The notes under the pieces: generated by a model
The model's database searches: none
Told to the model about the DNA's origin: nothing
Seen by the model: only the letters and a program-made list of their open reading frames with translations
Translations under genes and position numbers: made by a program
Assembly (NCBI GenBank): GCA_964386525.1
Contig: CAYLSO010000282.1
Coordinates: 1-15,262, forward strand
From: CAYLSO01 sp964386525
GTDB taxonomy: Bacteria; Eisenbacteria; RBG-16-71-46; DASYSL01
DNA: 15,262 nt
Direction of reading: 5' to 3'
Shown: positions 1 through 6,998 of the stretch, piece by piece
How positions within the stretch are numbered: position 1 is the first letter of the stretch
Layout: each line of letters starts with the position of its first letter

Positions 1-452
1 TGCGCCTCGTCCACCACCACGAGGCTGATGCGGCAGTCGGCGATGAGGTCGCGAAGCGTGCCTTCGAGCCCTTCGGGCGCCACGTAGACGAGTTCCAGTT
101 CGGCGCGGCGCAGCGCCTCGAGCCGCCGGCGGCGTTCCGCGAACTCGACGGTCGAGTTGAGCACGGTGGCGCGGAAGCCGACCCGGCTCAGCGCGTCCAC
201 CTGGTCCTTCATGAGCGAGATGAGCGGCGAGATGACCAGCACCGCTCCGGGCAGGATCCGCGCCGGGACCTGAAAGGTGAGCGACTTGCCTGCGCCCGTC
301 GGCATCACCGCGATGCAATCGCGCCCCGCGAGCACGGCGTCGATGACTAGGCGCTGCCCCGGGCGGAACTCCCGGAAGCCGAAGACGCCCTCGAGCACCT
401 GCTGGGGATCGGCGGCCCGGGCGGAGGACGCGGGAGCGAAGAGGTCGGACAA
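1..452 (-). CDS. recQ: RecQ-family ATP-dependent DNA helicase, N-terminal part (runs off the left edge)
   Basis: This is the first 150 codons of a superfamily-2 DNA helicase, a 3'-5' unwinding enzyme used in recombination and repair. Visible motifs in order are the RecQ motif 0 (FGFREFRPGQ, residues 24-33), Walker A (PTGAGKS, 51-57), motif Ia (ISPLISLMKDQVDAL, 74-88) and the beginning of motif II (VVVDEA, 145-150), which is cut by the window edge. There is no in-frame ATG upstream of the homology. I chose the TTG at 450-452 because GGAGGG sits five bases before it on the minus strand and it leaves a short leader before motif 0. The RQC and HRDC domains, if present, lie outside the window. The family call is firm. 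A RecQ paralogue rather than RecQ itself cannot be excluded. Confidence 0.9.
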   Translation of the reverse strand, partial: MSDLFAPASSARAADPQQVLEGVFGFREFRPGQRLVIDAVLAGRDCIAVMPTGAGKSLTFQVPARILPGAVLVISPLISLMKDQVDALSRVGFRATVLNSTVEFAERRRRLEALRRAELELVYVAPEGLEGTLRDLIADCRISLVVVDEA

Positions 453-637
453 GATCCCTCCACGGACGTGGGCGGAAGCAGGGGGCCCTCGCGAAACGGA
501 TACGATACTCTACGCGACCGGGAGGGCAGCGGCAAAGACAGGCTGGCTCACCGGCGCGCCCCCGCGCGGTTCGCCGCCTGGCGCCGCGTCCCACCCGCGC
601 GCGGGACCGCCGCGCCAGGCAGGCGCCGTGCCCCGGA

Positions 638-769
638 CTACTTGTTCTTCTTGCCCGGCACGACGGGAGCCGGATGCGTCTTGGTATAGGCGTCAATCTT
701 CTTCTGGTTCTTCGCCGCCGAATCCTGCTTCTTCTTCCGCTCGTTCGACTTCGGAGACTTGTCGCCCAT
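638..769 (-). CDS. Small lysine-rich 'MGDK' protein (43 aa), unknown function
   Basis: The 43-residue product begins MGDKSPKSNERKKKQ, ends VVPGKKNK, and is strongly basic, with about a third of its residues Lys or Arg. The start at 767-769 follows an AGGGGG-type ribosome-binding site in the adjacent purine-rich stretch. The frame continues upstream to 871, but the MGDK start is preferred because a second protein with the same first four residues occurs at 9250. There are no membrane segments or cysteines. I remember short proteins of this type as conserved hypotheticals in several phyla, with no known role; a nucleic-acid-binding or ribosome-associated role would be a guess. The gene is divergent from the YkgJ-like gene, with 142 bp between the start codons. 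Confidence 0.7.
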   Translation of the reverse strand: MGDKSPKSNERKKKQDSAAKNQKKIDAYTKTHPAPVVPGKKNK

Positions 770-911
770 GGACCACCCCCTGAGGTTTGGGTGATTGCAG
801 CTGCACGCGACCATCACGCACTCTACCACCTCCTCGGGGTTGAAAGGGTCGAAGGTTGAACTCACGGACACGGCACTTTCGTCGCGCGGAGCATTCCGTC
901 ATTCTGGTCGG

Positions 912-1505
912 ATGACACCAAGTCTCACGGACACCCTTTGCGCGCGATGCGGCTTGTGCTGCGACGGATCTCTGTTTGCGGACGTGGAGCTGGCCGGCCG
1001 CGCGGAATCCTTATGGCTGGAAGCGCTGGGGCTCGCGGTCGAGGACGACGAATCGAATCGCGCACTGCTGCTGCAACCGTGTGGCGCGCTGCGTGGGACT
1101 CGCTGCGGCATCTACGCCGATCGTCCGGAGTGTTGTCGCACGTTCGAGTGCCGGTTGTTGCAGGACGTCCGACTTGGCTTGGTGAGTCTGGAACACGCGC
1201 AGGAGCGCATCGTGGAAGCGCAGGCCCGAATCGGCCGGGTGAAGGCCTTGATCGCCACGGTCGGGCGCCGCGGCAGGGGTCTTCCACTGGCGGAAAGCTG
1301 CGCCGAGACGCTCGCCCGCGATACGGATGCCAAGCCGCAAGTGAACCGCAAGCGGGCCGAGTTGGAACGAGCGATGGCCGCCGTGGAGAAGTCGATCTGG
1401 ACGACGTTTCTCGCCGAAAGAGACTCTGGCCCGTCGGAGAGGCGCGGGCGACGCAGGCAGCGTAGGCCGAGTCGGGCCATGCCGGCTTTGCGTAGACAGC
1501 AGTGA
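912..1505 (+). CDS. YkgJ-type cysteine-cluster protein
   Basis: This 197-residue protein matches the YkgJ/CxxCxxCC family of putative Zn- or Fe-S-binding proteins. The N-terminal cluster is CARCGLCC (residues 10-17). It is followed by Cys57, Cys65 and the family signature CGIYADRPECCRTFEC (65-80), giving nine cysteines in the first 80 residues. The second half (about 95-170) is predicted helical and charged, and the last 25 residues are Arg-rich (RRGRRRQRRPSR). The frame is open back to 795, but those extra 39 residues show no family similarity and would overlap the divergent promoter region, so I start at ATG 912 despite a weak ribosome-binding site. Reactions for this family are not established. 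Nothing downstream suggests an operon partner, because the next 1 kb is decayed DNA. Confidence 0.82.
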   Translation: MTPSLTDTLCARCGLCCDGSLFADVELAGRAESLWLEALGLAVEDDESNRALLLQPCGALRGTRCGIYADRPECCRTFECRLLQDVRLGLVSLEHAQERIVEAQARIGRVKALIATVGRRGRGLPLAESCAETLARDTDAKPQVNRKRAELERAMAAVEKSIWTTFLAERDSGPSERRGRRRQRRPSRAMPALRRQQ

Positions 1506-1533
1506 CGCCTGAAGTAGAAGGTTCGCCTGGGGC

Positions 1534-1800
1534 CTAGACGTGTCTGATGACGTAATAAGGCAGCAATCCCATCATCTGCGTGACGCGCGCCCGGCTGACG
1601 CCCTGCCAGCGGGCGAGGGCGGCCCGGCTATCGAGGGCTTCCGCGGCCAGGAGAGTCCGCCAGACCAGGGTCCGGCGGAGGAGGACGGCCGCGGCCGGGC
1701 TGTGGTGACTCCTCGGGCGAGCTGGGAGTCGGAGAGCAGCGGGGCCACGACCCGCGAGGACGGGACGACCGGCGGGGAGCCGATGAAAGATGTCAGTCAC
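1534..1800 (-). pseudogene. Helix-turn-helix protein remnant of a recombinase-associated type
   Basis: An 88-codon frame (GTG start at 1798-1800) ends with a recognisable helix-turn-helix: ALDSRAALARWQGVSRARVT followed by QMMGLL, then stops within eleven residues. The 'SRARVTQ-x-x-x-LL' pattern is what I remember from small HTH proteins encoded immediately after serine recombinases in Planctomycetota-like genomes. Those continue well past this point, so this copy looks truncated at its C-terminus. The N-terminal half is Arg/Pro/Ala-rich and may be frameshifted. A remnant of a similar gene end (1849-1953) lies just upstream on the same strand. Calling it a pseudogene is an inference; a short functional DNA-binding protein is possible. 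Confidence 0.42.
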
Positions 1801-1848
1801 TTCGGCGCTTCACTCCCTCCCGAGGGACCTTCCCGGGTCCGGATCGCT

Positions 1849-1953
1849 CTAGCTGGCCAGGGTCAGGTGCCGTAACTCGTTGAAAACCGCGAGAACCTCC
1901 TTCGGCGGCGCCAGGCACAGAGCTAGAAATGAGTCAACTGTGGGGAGGCAGTT
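1849..1953 (-). pseudogene. Conserved 3' end of a mobile-element gene, copy 1
   Basis: The minus-strand frame reads NCLPTVDSFLALCLAP, then a tail containing EVLAVFNELRHLTLAS, and stops at 1849. A second copy at 6485-6583 reads DCLPIIDTFQTLCWAP then EVLAVFN in the same relative frame. Seventeen of the first 27 residues are identical and the nucleotide differences keep the codon register, which shows that this was once protein-coding on the minus strand. No start codon or intact upstream coding region is present, and a terminator-like hairpin begins six bases upstream. I do not recognise the parent gene. Its association with recombinase-like sequence at the second copy suggests a mobile element. 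Confidence 0.45.
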
Positions 1954-1958
1954 ACCTG

Positions 1959-1991
1959 AAAGGCCGTCGGACGGCGATCCGGCGGCCTTTT
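1959..1991. terminator. Strong hairpin terminator, possibly bidirectional
   Basis: The arms AAAGGCCGTCGGA (1959-1971) and TCCGGCGGCCTTT (1978-1990) pair over 13 positions, with one G-T wobble, around the loop CGGCGA. The 3' arm leads into TTTT on the plus strand and the opposite strand ends in TTT, so it could terminate transcription from either side. This is the clearest terminator-like structure in the window. It lies in decayed DNA, with no intact gene immediately upstream on either strand. Confidence 0.6.
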
Positions 1992-2111
1992 CGGCTTCCT
2001 CCTCGTAGTTCCAAGGAAGCCGTTGTCTCGGAGAGACATCAAGCCTGCGGTTGCTGAAATCTCGCACCGACAGCGAGCCGCGCCCCAGAACTGAAGTGCG
2101 TCCACTGACTC

Positions 2112-2139
2112 TTGAAGAACCCCGCCAAAGGTGTACGCT
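2112..2139 (+). promoter_or_regulatory. Promoter of the truncated kinase copy
   Basis: TTGAAG (2112-2117) and TACGCT (2134-2139) are separated by 16 bp. The block aligns with the sequence upstream of the intact kinase at 3524-3552 (shared CTTG, CCCCG and GGTGTAC), and in both places the -10 box ends 57 bases before the ATG. Conservation between two copies is the main support. The boxes are individually weak matches to a sigma-70 consensus. Confidence 0.42.
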
Positions 2140-2196
2140 CACTCGCGACTTTCTGCGCAGGTTTGCGTTTCGCCCCGGAGAGTTGGGAGGGAGCCG

Positions 2197-2250
2197 ATGC
2201 TGGCCGCCGGGACTGTGCTCGGGCCCTACAAGACCCCTGCTCTGCACCCC
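2197..2250 (+). pseudogene. Truncated 5' end of a Ser/Thr kinase gene, copy 1
   Basis: The ATG at 2197 opens MLAAGTVLGPYKTPALHP, which matches the first residues of the intact kinase at 3610 (MLAAGDTLGPYKILAPLG). The upstream purine-rich leader (GAGAGTTGGGAGGGAG) also matches that gene's leader. The similarity ends by about residue 15-18, before the glycine-rich loop, so no kinase domain remains. The frame continues through unrelated sequence and into an IS3-type transposase fragment, stopping at 2454. This gives an accidental 85-codon chimera with its own ribosome-binding site. The fragment probably arose by duplication followed by insertion or deletion. Confidence 0.6.
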
Positions 2251-2302
2251 GAAGCGTCGAGAGACCTCCACGAGGTAGCATCAGGGCCACGAGAAGGGTG
2301 TC

Positions 2303-2514
2303 ATGGAGAATGTCCCACGGGGGGGGCGGACGGGCAGCGGCTGTTCTCGCCGGCGTTCAAGCGCGAGCCCGTGGCCCGGCTGGTCCGGGGCGAGGTGACG
2401 ATCTCGGAGCTGAGCCGGGAACTGGGGATCTCGCGCAGCGTGCTGCAGCGGTGAAAGAACCCGATCGCGCAGGGCGGCGAGGCAGCCGTGGAGGCGAACG
2501 GGGACGTGGTGCCC
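2303..2514 (+). mobile_element. Broken IS3-type transposase orfA fragment
   Basis: The readable part is QRLFSPAFKREPVARLVRGE, then VTISELSRELGISRSVLQR, the N-terminal helix-turn-helix of IS3-family OrfA proteins. Two lesions are visible. First, the likely start (ATG at 2303, preceded by AAGGG) is out of frame with the HTH because of a run of eight G at 2319-2326. Second, a TGA at 2452-2454 replaces the Trp expected after LQR in this family. After the stop, similarity continues (KNPIAQGGEAAVEANGDVVP) to about 2514 and then ends abruptly. No orfB and no obvious inverted repeats are present. The fragment lies between the kinase stub and the creatininase gene. Confidence 0.68.
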
Positions 2515-2573
2515 AACCGATCGAAGGCGCGGGAGGTTCGAGTGACGTAGCCTGCCTTTCGAAGGGAGCAATG

Positions 2574-3350
2574 ATGACCATCCGCATGGAAGAGATGACG
2601 TGCCCGGACATTCGATCGGCGATCGATCGAGGATTCGCAACCGTCGTGGTCGCGGTGGGTTCCACGGAGCAGCACGGGCCACACCTCCCGACCATGACCG
2701 ACACCCGGATCGGCGACGCCGTCGCGGAGCGGGTGGCGCGCAAGCTCGGCAACGCGCTGCAGGCCCGGTCGGTTCCGGTTGGCGTCTCCGAGCATCACCT
2801 GGCGTTCGGTGGAACGGTTTCGATCAAGCCAGACACGCTTAAGCTCATTCTTCGCGACTATACCGACAGCCTGGTCCGCTGCGGATTCCGGCGAATCGTC
2901 CTTCTCCCCATGCACGGCGGCAACTTCGCCAGCGTCAAGCAAGTGATCGACGGCGCACGAGATGCCTACCCCGGCGTCGAGGTCACGGGATACGCGGACG
3001 TGATGGGTTTCCTGGCTGCTCTGAACTCGGTCTCAGCCGAGTTCGGGGTGTCGGTGGAAGAGGCGGGGGCTCACGCTGGGGAGAACGAGACCTCGATGAT
3101 GATGGCCCTCGAGCCGGCGCTCGTCGTCTGCGACCGATTCGCTCCCGGGTATCTGGGTCCGATGGGTGACGCCGAGTTCAAGATCATCCTCGAGCGGGGC
3201 ATGCCGGCCCTGACCCAGAGCGGTGTGCTTGGCGATCCGCGCAGAGCTTCTCGGGACAAGGGCGAAATCTACATCGAACGGTTGGCCGATTTCCTAGTGG
3301 AGCAGATCGGACGGGGTTCCGTCCCGAGTTCGGTTGAAAAGGCTCCGTGA
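2574..3350 (+). CDS. Creatininase-family amidohydrolase
   Basis: This 258-residue protein belongs to the creatininase family (creatinine amidohydrolase and related enzymes that open cyclic amides or act on formamides, using two metal ions). Family signatures are GSTEQHGPHLP (residues 29-39) with the metal-binding Glu and His, TDTRIGD (42-48) with the bridging Asp, MHGGN (113-117), and HAGENETS (167-174). Length is normal for the family. Two ATGs stand in tandem at 2571 and 2574; I chose 2574 because GGGAG then lies five bases upstream instead of two. The open frame extends 5' for 154 more codons, but that part covers the kinase stub and transposase debris. The substrate cannot be read from sequence; creatinine, mycofactocin-type peptides and formamides are all possible in this family. 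The gene sits alone between remnants. Confidence 0.88.
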   Translation: MTIRMEEMTCPDIRSAIDRGFATVVVAVGSTEQHGPHLPTMTDTRIGDAVAERVARKLGNALQARSVPVGVSEHHLAFGGTVSIKPDTLKLILRDYTDSLVRCGFRRIVLLPMHGGNFASVKQVIDGARDAYPGVEVTGYADVMGFLAALNSVSAEFGVSVEEAGAHAGENETSMMMALEPALVVCDRFAPGYLGPMGDAEFKIILERGMPALTQSGVLGDPRRASRDKGEIYIERLADFLVEQIGRGSVPSSVEKAP

Positions 3351-3523
3351 CGCATCTTCCGTGTCCATCCCTCTGGTGGCGACCTCCTACAATGCCCGTA
3401 GAGCCACGATCTCGGTCGCCCTTGATCTCTGAGTCATGGTCAGGCGGCTCGCTCCTGCGACGGCGAGAGCTCCTGGTACCCGTCCATCCTTCTCAGCTTG
3501 AGCTGCCCCGACGCCATCAGTGC

Positions 3524-3552
3524 TTGGACAGCCCCCGGCATGGGTGTACTGT
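3524..3552 (+). promoter_or_regulatory. Promoter of the full-length kinase gene
   Basis: TTGGAC (3524-3529) and TACTGT (3547-3552) are 17 bp apart, a sigma-70-like arrangement. They end 57 bases before the kinase ATG, exactly as in the truncated copy at 2112-2139. The leader between promoter and ATG is also conserved (GAGAGTGGGGGGGAGAG against GAGAGTTGGGAGGGAG), and it contains the ribosome-binding site. Confidence 0.48.
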
Positions 3553-3609
3553 CTTTGCGGCTTTCCTAACCCGTCTGGCCTCAGGGCGGGAGAGTGGGGG
3601 GGAGAGGTG

Positions 3610-6252
3610 ATGCTGGCCGCCGGCGACACACTCGGTCCCTACAAGATCCTGGCCCCGCTGGGTGCCGGCGGGATGGGCGAGGTGTACCGCGCCCACGATA
3701 CCCGTCTGGGCCGCGACGTCGCCCTCAAGGTGCTGGCCCCGCAGCTGGCCGCGGTACCCGAGGTGCGGACCCGTTTCGAGCGCGAGGCGCGCACCATCTC
3801 ACAGCTCAATCACCCGCACATCTGCACGCTCTACGACGTCGGCCATTACGAGGGTACCGACTACCTGGTGATGGAGCTTCTGGAGGGCGAGACTCTCGCC
3901 CAGCGGCTGGAGAAGGGGCCGCTGCCGGTGGCGGAGGTGCTGGCGCTGGGGGTCCAGATCGTCGACGCGCTGGAGAAGGCGCATCGCGCGGGCGTGGTGC
4001 ACCGGGATCTGAAGCCTGGGAACGTCATGCTGACGGCGAGCGGGGCGAAGCTGATGGATTTTGGCCTGGCGCGCGCCGCCGGGCTGACGCCGGCGGCGGG
4101 CTCCGAGCCCGAATCCCCGACGATGAGCCGGCCGCTGACGGCGGAAGGCACCATCGTCGGGACGTTCCAGTACATGGCGCCGGAGATGCTGGAGGGCCAC
4201 GAGGCCGATGCCCGCTCGGACCTCTGGGCGCTGGGCTGCGTGCTCTACGAGATGGCGACGGGGCGACGGGCGTTCGAGGGGCGCAGTCAGGCTTCGCTCA
4301 TCTCGGCCATCATGTCCTCGGAGCCTCCGTCTCCGACGACGCTCGTGCCGCTGACTCCACCCGCGCTGGAGCGGCTCATCCAGGCCTGTCTGGCCAAGGA
4401 TCCGAACGAGCGCGTCCAGACCGCCCACGACGTGAAGCTCCAGCTTGGCTGGATCGCCGAAGGCGGCTCGCGAGCCGGCGTGCCCATCGCCGTCACGGCC
4501 CGGCGCCGCAGCCGTGAGAGACTGACGTGGGTGCTGACGGGTGGCCTGGCGGTGGTGGTGGCGGCACTGGGCTCCCTCCTGCTGCTGCGCACGAGCGAGC
4601 CCCCGCGAGTCATCCGCTTCGACGTGCGCTCGCCGAGGGGGACGACGGAGATCCGCTGGCCCCGCGTTTCACCCGACGGGCGGATGCTGGCCTTCCTCGC
4701 GTCCGATTCGATGGGCACCTGGGGGCTGTGGGTGCGGCCGCTGGATGCCCTCGAGGCCCGTCGTCTGGAGGGCGCGGATGGGGTCGCCCGGCCCTTCTGG
4801 TCCCCGGACAGCAGATACCTGGCGTTCATCGCGGACGGGAAGCTGCGCAAGGTGCCGGCCGCCGGCGGTCCGGTGATCGACATCTGCGGTGCGCCCGGCG
4901 GCTACGATGGCACGTGGGGAAAGAGCGGCTGGATCCTCTTCGACGGCGGCGACGCGGATTCGATCCGGGGCGTGCCGGCCGCAGGCGGGGCACCCAAAGC
5001 CATCAGCTTCATCGACCGCGCGCGCGGCGAGACCTCGCACGCCTGGCCTTGCTTCCTGCCCGATGGCCAGCGCTTCCTCTTCGTGGTCTCCAGAACGGGC
5101 AGCGCGGAAGAGATCCACATCGGCAGGCTGGATTCGAAGGAGAGCCGGGTCGTGGGGCACACCGAGAGCCGCGCGGAGTACGCGCCCCCGGGCTGGTTGG
5201 TCTACATGAACGGCGGCAGGCTCGTGGCCCAACCGTTCGACGCGCGATCCGCCCGCACCATCGGGGAGCCCTCGCCCGCCACCGAAAACATCAGTGGAAC
5301 TCCGGGGTTCTTCTCGGTCTCCAGCGCGGGAGTGCTGGCCTACCGGCCGCAGACCTCCCAGGGACTGGCCCGACTGCTCTGGGTCGCCCGAGACGGGCGT
5401 GTCCTCGGGGAGGCCGCCCCGCCCGGCTACTACGAGGACGTCAGGCTGTCGCCCGACGGGACGCGGCTGGCTCTCAGCATCGCCGCGGGCCAGCCCGCGA
5501 AGCTCGACGTCTGGGTGCGCGACCTGGCGCGCGGCGTCAACTCGCGGCTCACCTTCGATCCCGACGACGAGTTCGCCCCGGTCTGGTCACCGGACGGCAG
5601 CCGCATCGCCTTCGCCGCGATCCGAGGGGGCTGGCTGCGTTGCTATGCCAGGGCGGCCAATGGGGTGGGCGCGGAGGACTCCTTGGCCCACGTCGAGGGT
5701 GGCAACGAGGGTCCGACCGATTGGTCGGGGGCGGCAAACACCGTCGTGGCGGTGCGCATCAGCCCCGAGAATCGCTGGGATGTCTGGGCGATGCCCGTGG
5801 GCGGCGGGCAGGCGCCCAGGCCTCTCCTGCAGTCGCCATTCAACGAGCAGGGCGGACGGCTCTCGCCCGATGGACGGTGGCTGGCCTACCACTCGAACGA
5901 GTCCGGACGCGACGAGGTCTACGTGGTGCCCTACGCGGGCCCGGGGGGTAAGTGGCAGGTCTCGACCTCGGGCGGCATCGGCTCGCAGTGGCGCGCGGAT
6001 GGGAAGGAGCTCTTCTTCCAAGGACCGGACCAGAGCATCATGGCGGCGGATGTGCGTGCCGGGACGACCTTCGAGGTGGGTGTGCCGAGGCTCCTGTTCA
6101 AGACCGCGCTCACCCAGGGGCTCTACCGGGGCTGGCGCTGGGCCGTCTCCCGGGATGGCCAGCGCTTCCTCATCAACACCCCGGCCAGCCCGGTGTCCGG
6201 GGAACATCTCGTCGTGGTCACCAACTGGACCACGGAGCTGCAGAGGGAATGA
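3610..6252 (+). CDS. Transmembrane Ser/Thr protein kinase with C-terminal TolB/PD40 beta-propeller
   Basis: This 880-residue receptor-like kinase starts at ATG 3610 behind GGGGGGAGAGG. A cytoplasmic Hanks-type kinase domain spans about residues 11-285: glycine loop GAGGMGEVY (18-26), ATP-anchoring Lys40 (VALKVL), alpha-C Glu59, catalytic HRDLKPGN (131-138), DFG (150-152), activation-segment end YMAPE (188-192) and DLWALGCVLYEM (204-215). All catalytic residues are present. A basic stretch (RRRSRER, 298-304) precedes one transmembrane helix at about 305-326. The rest, about 335-880, is presumably extracytoplasmic and carries repeated PD40/TolB-like blades, for example SPDGRMLAF, SPDSRYLAF, SPDGTRLAL, SPDGSRIAF and SPDGRWLAY. 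This architecture is common in Acidobacteriota and relatives. The propeller is assumed to sense or bind a ligand; targets are unknown. A truncated kinase copy follows with an ATGA overlap. Confidence 0.94.
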   Translation: MLAAGDTLGPYKILAPLGAGGMGEVYRAHDTRLGRDVALKVLAPQLAAVPEVRTRFEREARTISQLNHPHICTLYDVGHYEGTDYLVMELLEGETLAQRLEKGPLPVAEVLALGVQIVDALEKAHRAGVVHRDLKPGNVMLTASGAKLMDFGLARAAGLTPAAGSEPESPTMSRPLTAEGTIVGTFQYMAPEMLEGHEADARSDLWALGCVLYEMATGRRAFEGRSQASLISAIMSSEPPSPTTLVPLTPPALERLIQACLAKDPNERVQTAHDVKLQLGWIAEGGSRAGVPIAVTARRRSRERLTWVLTGGLAVVVAALGSLLLLRTSEPPRVIRFDVRSPRGTTEIRWPRVSPDGRMLAFLASDSMGTWGLWVRPLDALEARRLEGADGVARPFWSPDSRYLAFIADGKLRKVPAAGGPVIDICGAPGGYDGTWGKSGWILFDGGDADSIRGVPAAGGAPKAISFIDRARGETSHAWPCFLPDGQRFLFVVSRTGSAEEIHIGRLDSKESRVVGHTESRAEYAPPGWLVYMNGGRLVAQPFDARSARTIGEPSPATENISGTPGFFSVSSAGVLAYRPQTSQGLARLLWVARDGRVLGEAAPPGYYEDVRLSPDGTRLALSIAAGQPAKLDVWVRDLARGVNSRLTFDPDDEFAPVWSPDGSRIAFAAIRGGWLRCYARAANGVGAEDSLAHVEGGNEGPTDWSGAANTVVAVRISPENRWDVWAMPVGGGQAPRPLLQSPFNEQGGRLSPDGRWLAYHSNESGRDEVYVVPYAGPGGKWQVSTSGGIGSQWRADGKELFFQGPDQSIMAADVRAGTTFEVGVPRLLFKTALTQGLYRGWRWAVSRDGQRFLINTPASPVSGEHLVVVTNWTTELQRE

Positions 6253-6383
6253 ACCTCGCTCCCGGCACCCGCCTCGGTCCTTACGAGATCCTCGCCCCGC
6301 TGGGCGCCGGCGGGATGGGAGAGATTCGCAGCGCCCAAGACACCCGCCTGGGGCGCGACACGGCCGTCAGCGGCCGCGCGTGA
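6249..6383 (+). pseudogene. Truncated Ser/Thr kinase gene, copy 2
   Basis: The ATG overlaps the stop of the full-length kinase (ATGA). The 44-codon frame reads MNLAPGTRLGPYEILAPLGA, then GGMGEIRSAQDTRLGRDTAV, and ends at SGRA-stop. It matches kinase residues 1-38, including the glycine loop, although the usual VY after the loop is changed to IR. The frame is lost exactly where the ATP-binding VALK motif should come (DTAVSGRA). It therefore cannot encode a kinase. The start-stop overlap suggests that the two kinase genes once formed a tandem, translationally coupled pair. Its N-terminus differs from the other two copies (MNLAPGTR against MLAAG), so it is a distinct paralogue and not a recent duplicate. 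Confidence 0.72.
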
Positions 6384-6484
6384 CTGGCGAACCCGAGGGT
6401 GAAGATGGAGTCTCGTGGGGCGTGTCTGGCTCTCGCCGTGGGCCCTCAAGCCGGCTTGCTCTCTGACGCCACATAAGGTCGCAG

Positions 6485-6583
6485 CTAGCCCGGCAAACCC
6501 CACAGGCAATTGAAGACAGCCAGAACCTCCGGCACGGGCGCCCAGCACAGAGTCTGAAACGTGTCGATTATGGGGAGGCAATC
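6485..6583 (-). pseudogene. Conserved 3' end of a mobile-element gene, copy 2
   Basis: The minus-strand frame DCLPIIDTFQTLCWAP followed by EVLAVFNCLWGLPG-stop parallels the remnant at 1849-1953. The flanking nucleotides are also similar (shared blocks AGAACCTCC, GCACAGAG and TGGGGAGGCA). Its 5' side runs directly into the recombinase-like frame at 6588-6872, but in a different reading frame, so either the two genes abutted or a frameshift separates parts of one gene. There is no start codon. The parent protein is unidentified. Confidence 0.45.
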
Positions 6584-6587
6584 GCAG

Positions 6588-6872
6588 CGGTGCCCGAACT
6601 GCGCCCTGGTCCGGCCCCGCGCACCAGATCTTGATAGAGTCCCTGTCGTGCACGAGCACCTTCTTCACCACTCGGTGGAGGGGGTGCTTCTTTTCTGCGT
6701 TGGTTCCCTCGGCGAGGACGGCGTCGAGGTCGGCGACGGGGATCCGAAGCCGGTCGCGGGAGATGGGGACCAGCACGAGGCGCTCGATGGCCTGCGACAA
6801 CCACTCGCGCTCGGCGTCCCTCTGGGCAGACTGTTCGTCCAGATCGGCGACAGGGCTCGCGCTGAGACCCAT
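6588..6872 (-). pseudogene. Probable C-terminal fragment of a serine recombinase
   Basis: The frame contains AQRDAEREWLSQAIERLVLV, a coiled-coil-like stretch, then VADLDAVLAEGTNAEKKHPL, then HRVVKKVLVHDRDSIKIW. That order (coiled coil, a short 'AEKK-x-LL-x-x-VV-KV-x-V' block and a final beta strand) resembles the C-terminal part of large serine recombinases of the resolvase/invertase group as I remember them. The catalytic N-terminal domain and the zinc ribbon are absent, and upstream DNA (6873-6998) shows no continuation. It is a dead fragment. A database comparison is needed to confirm the family, and the exact ends are approximate. Confidence 0.45.
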
Positions 6873-6998
6873 TCCACGACAGGAGTCGGCCTGGCGGTGC
6901 GATGCCCGATTTGCTAGGCTCTTGGTCCGAGTAGAAGCCTCGGTGCTCGGCGGGGGAGAACCTCGGGGGACTCATCGTCTGAGCGCGGGGCCGGGTCT

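Noticed and set aside
480..515. AT-richer patch as a recQ promoter
   Set aside because: A TATCGT-like box exists on the minus strand, but no -35 match at proper spacing was found.
277..783. 168-codon plus-strand frame
   Set aside because: Lies antisense to the RecQ N-terminus and the MGDK gene; composition is random-like.
2112..2573. Upstream extension of the creatininase frame to 2112
   Set aside because: It covers the kinase stub and transposase debris in a different phase and resembles no family. The normal family start is at 2571-2574.
3594..5951. Long plus-strand frames overlapping the kinase gene in another phase
   Set aside because: Arg/Gly/Ala-rich translations without motifs. The kinase frame carries all family signatures, so these are shadows of GC-rich coding DNA.
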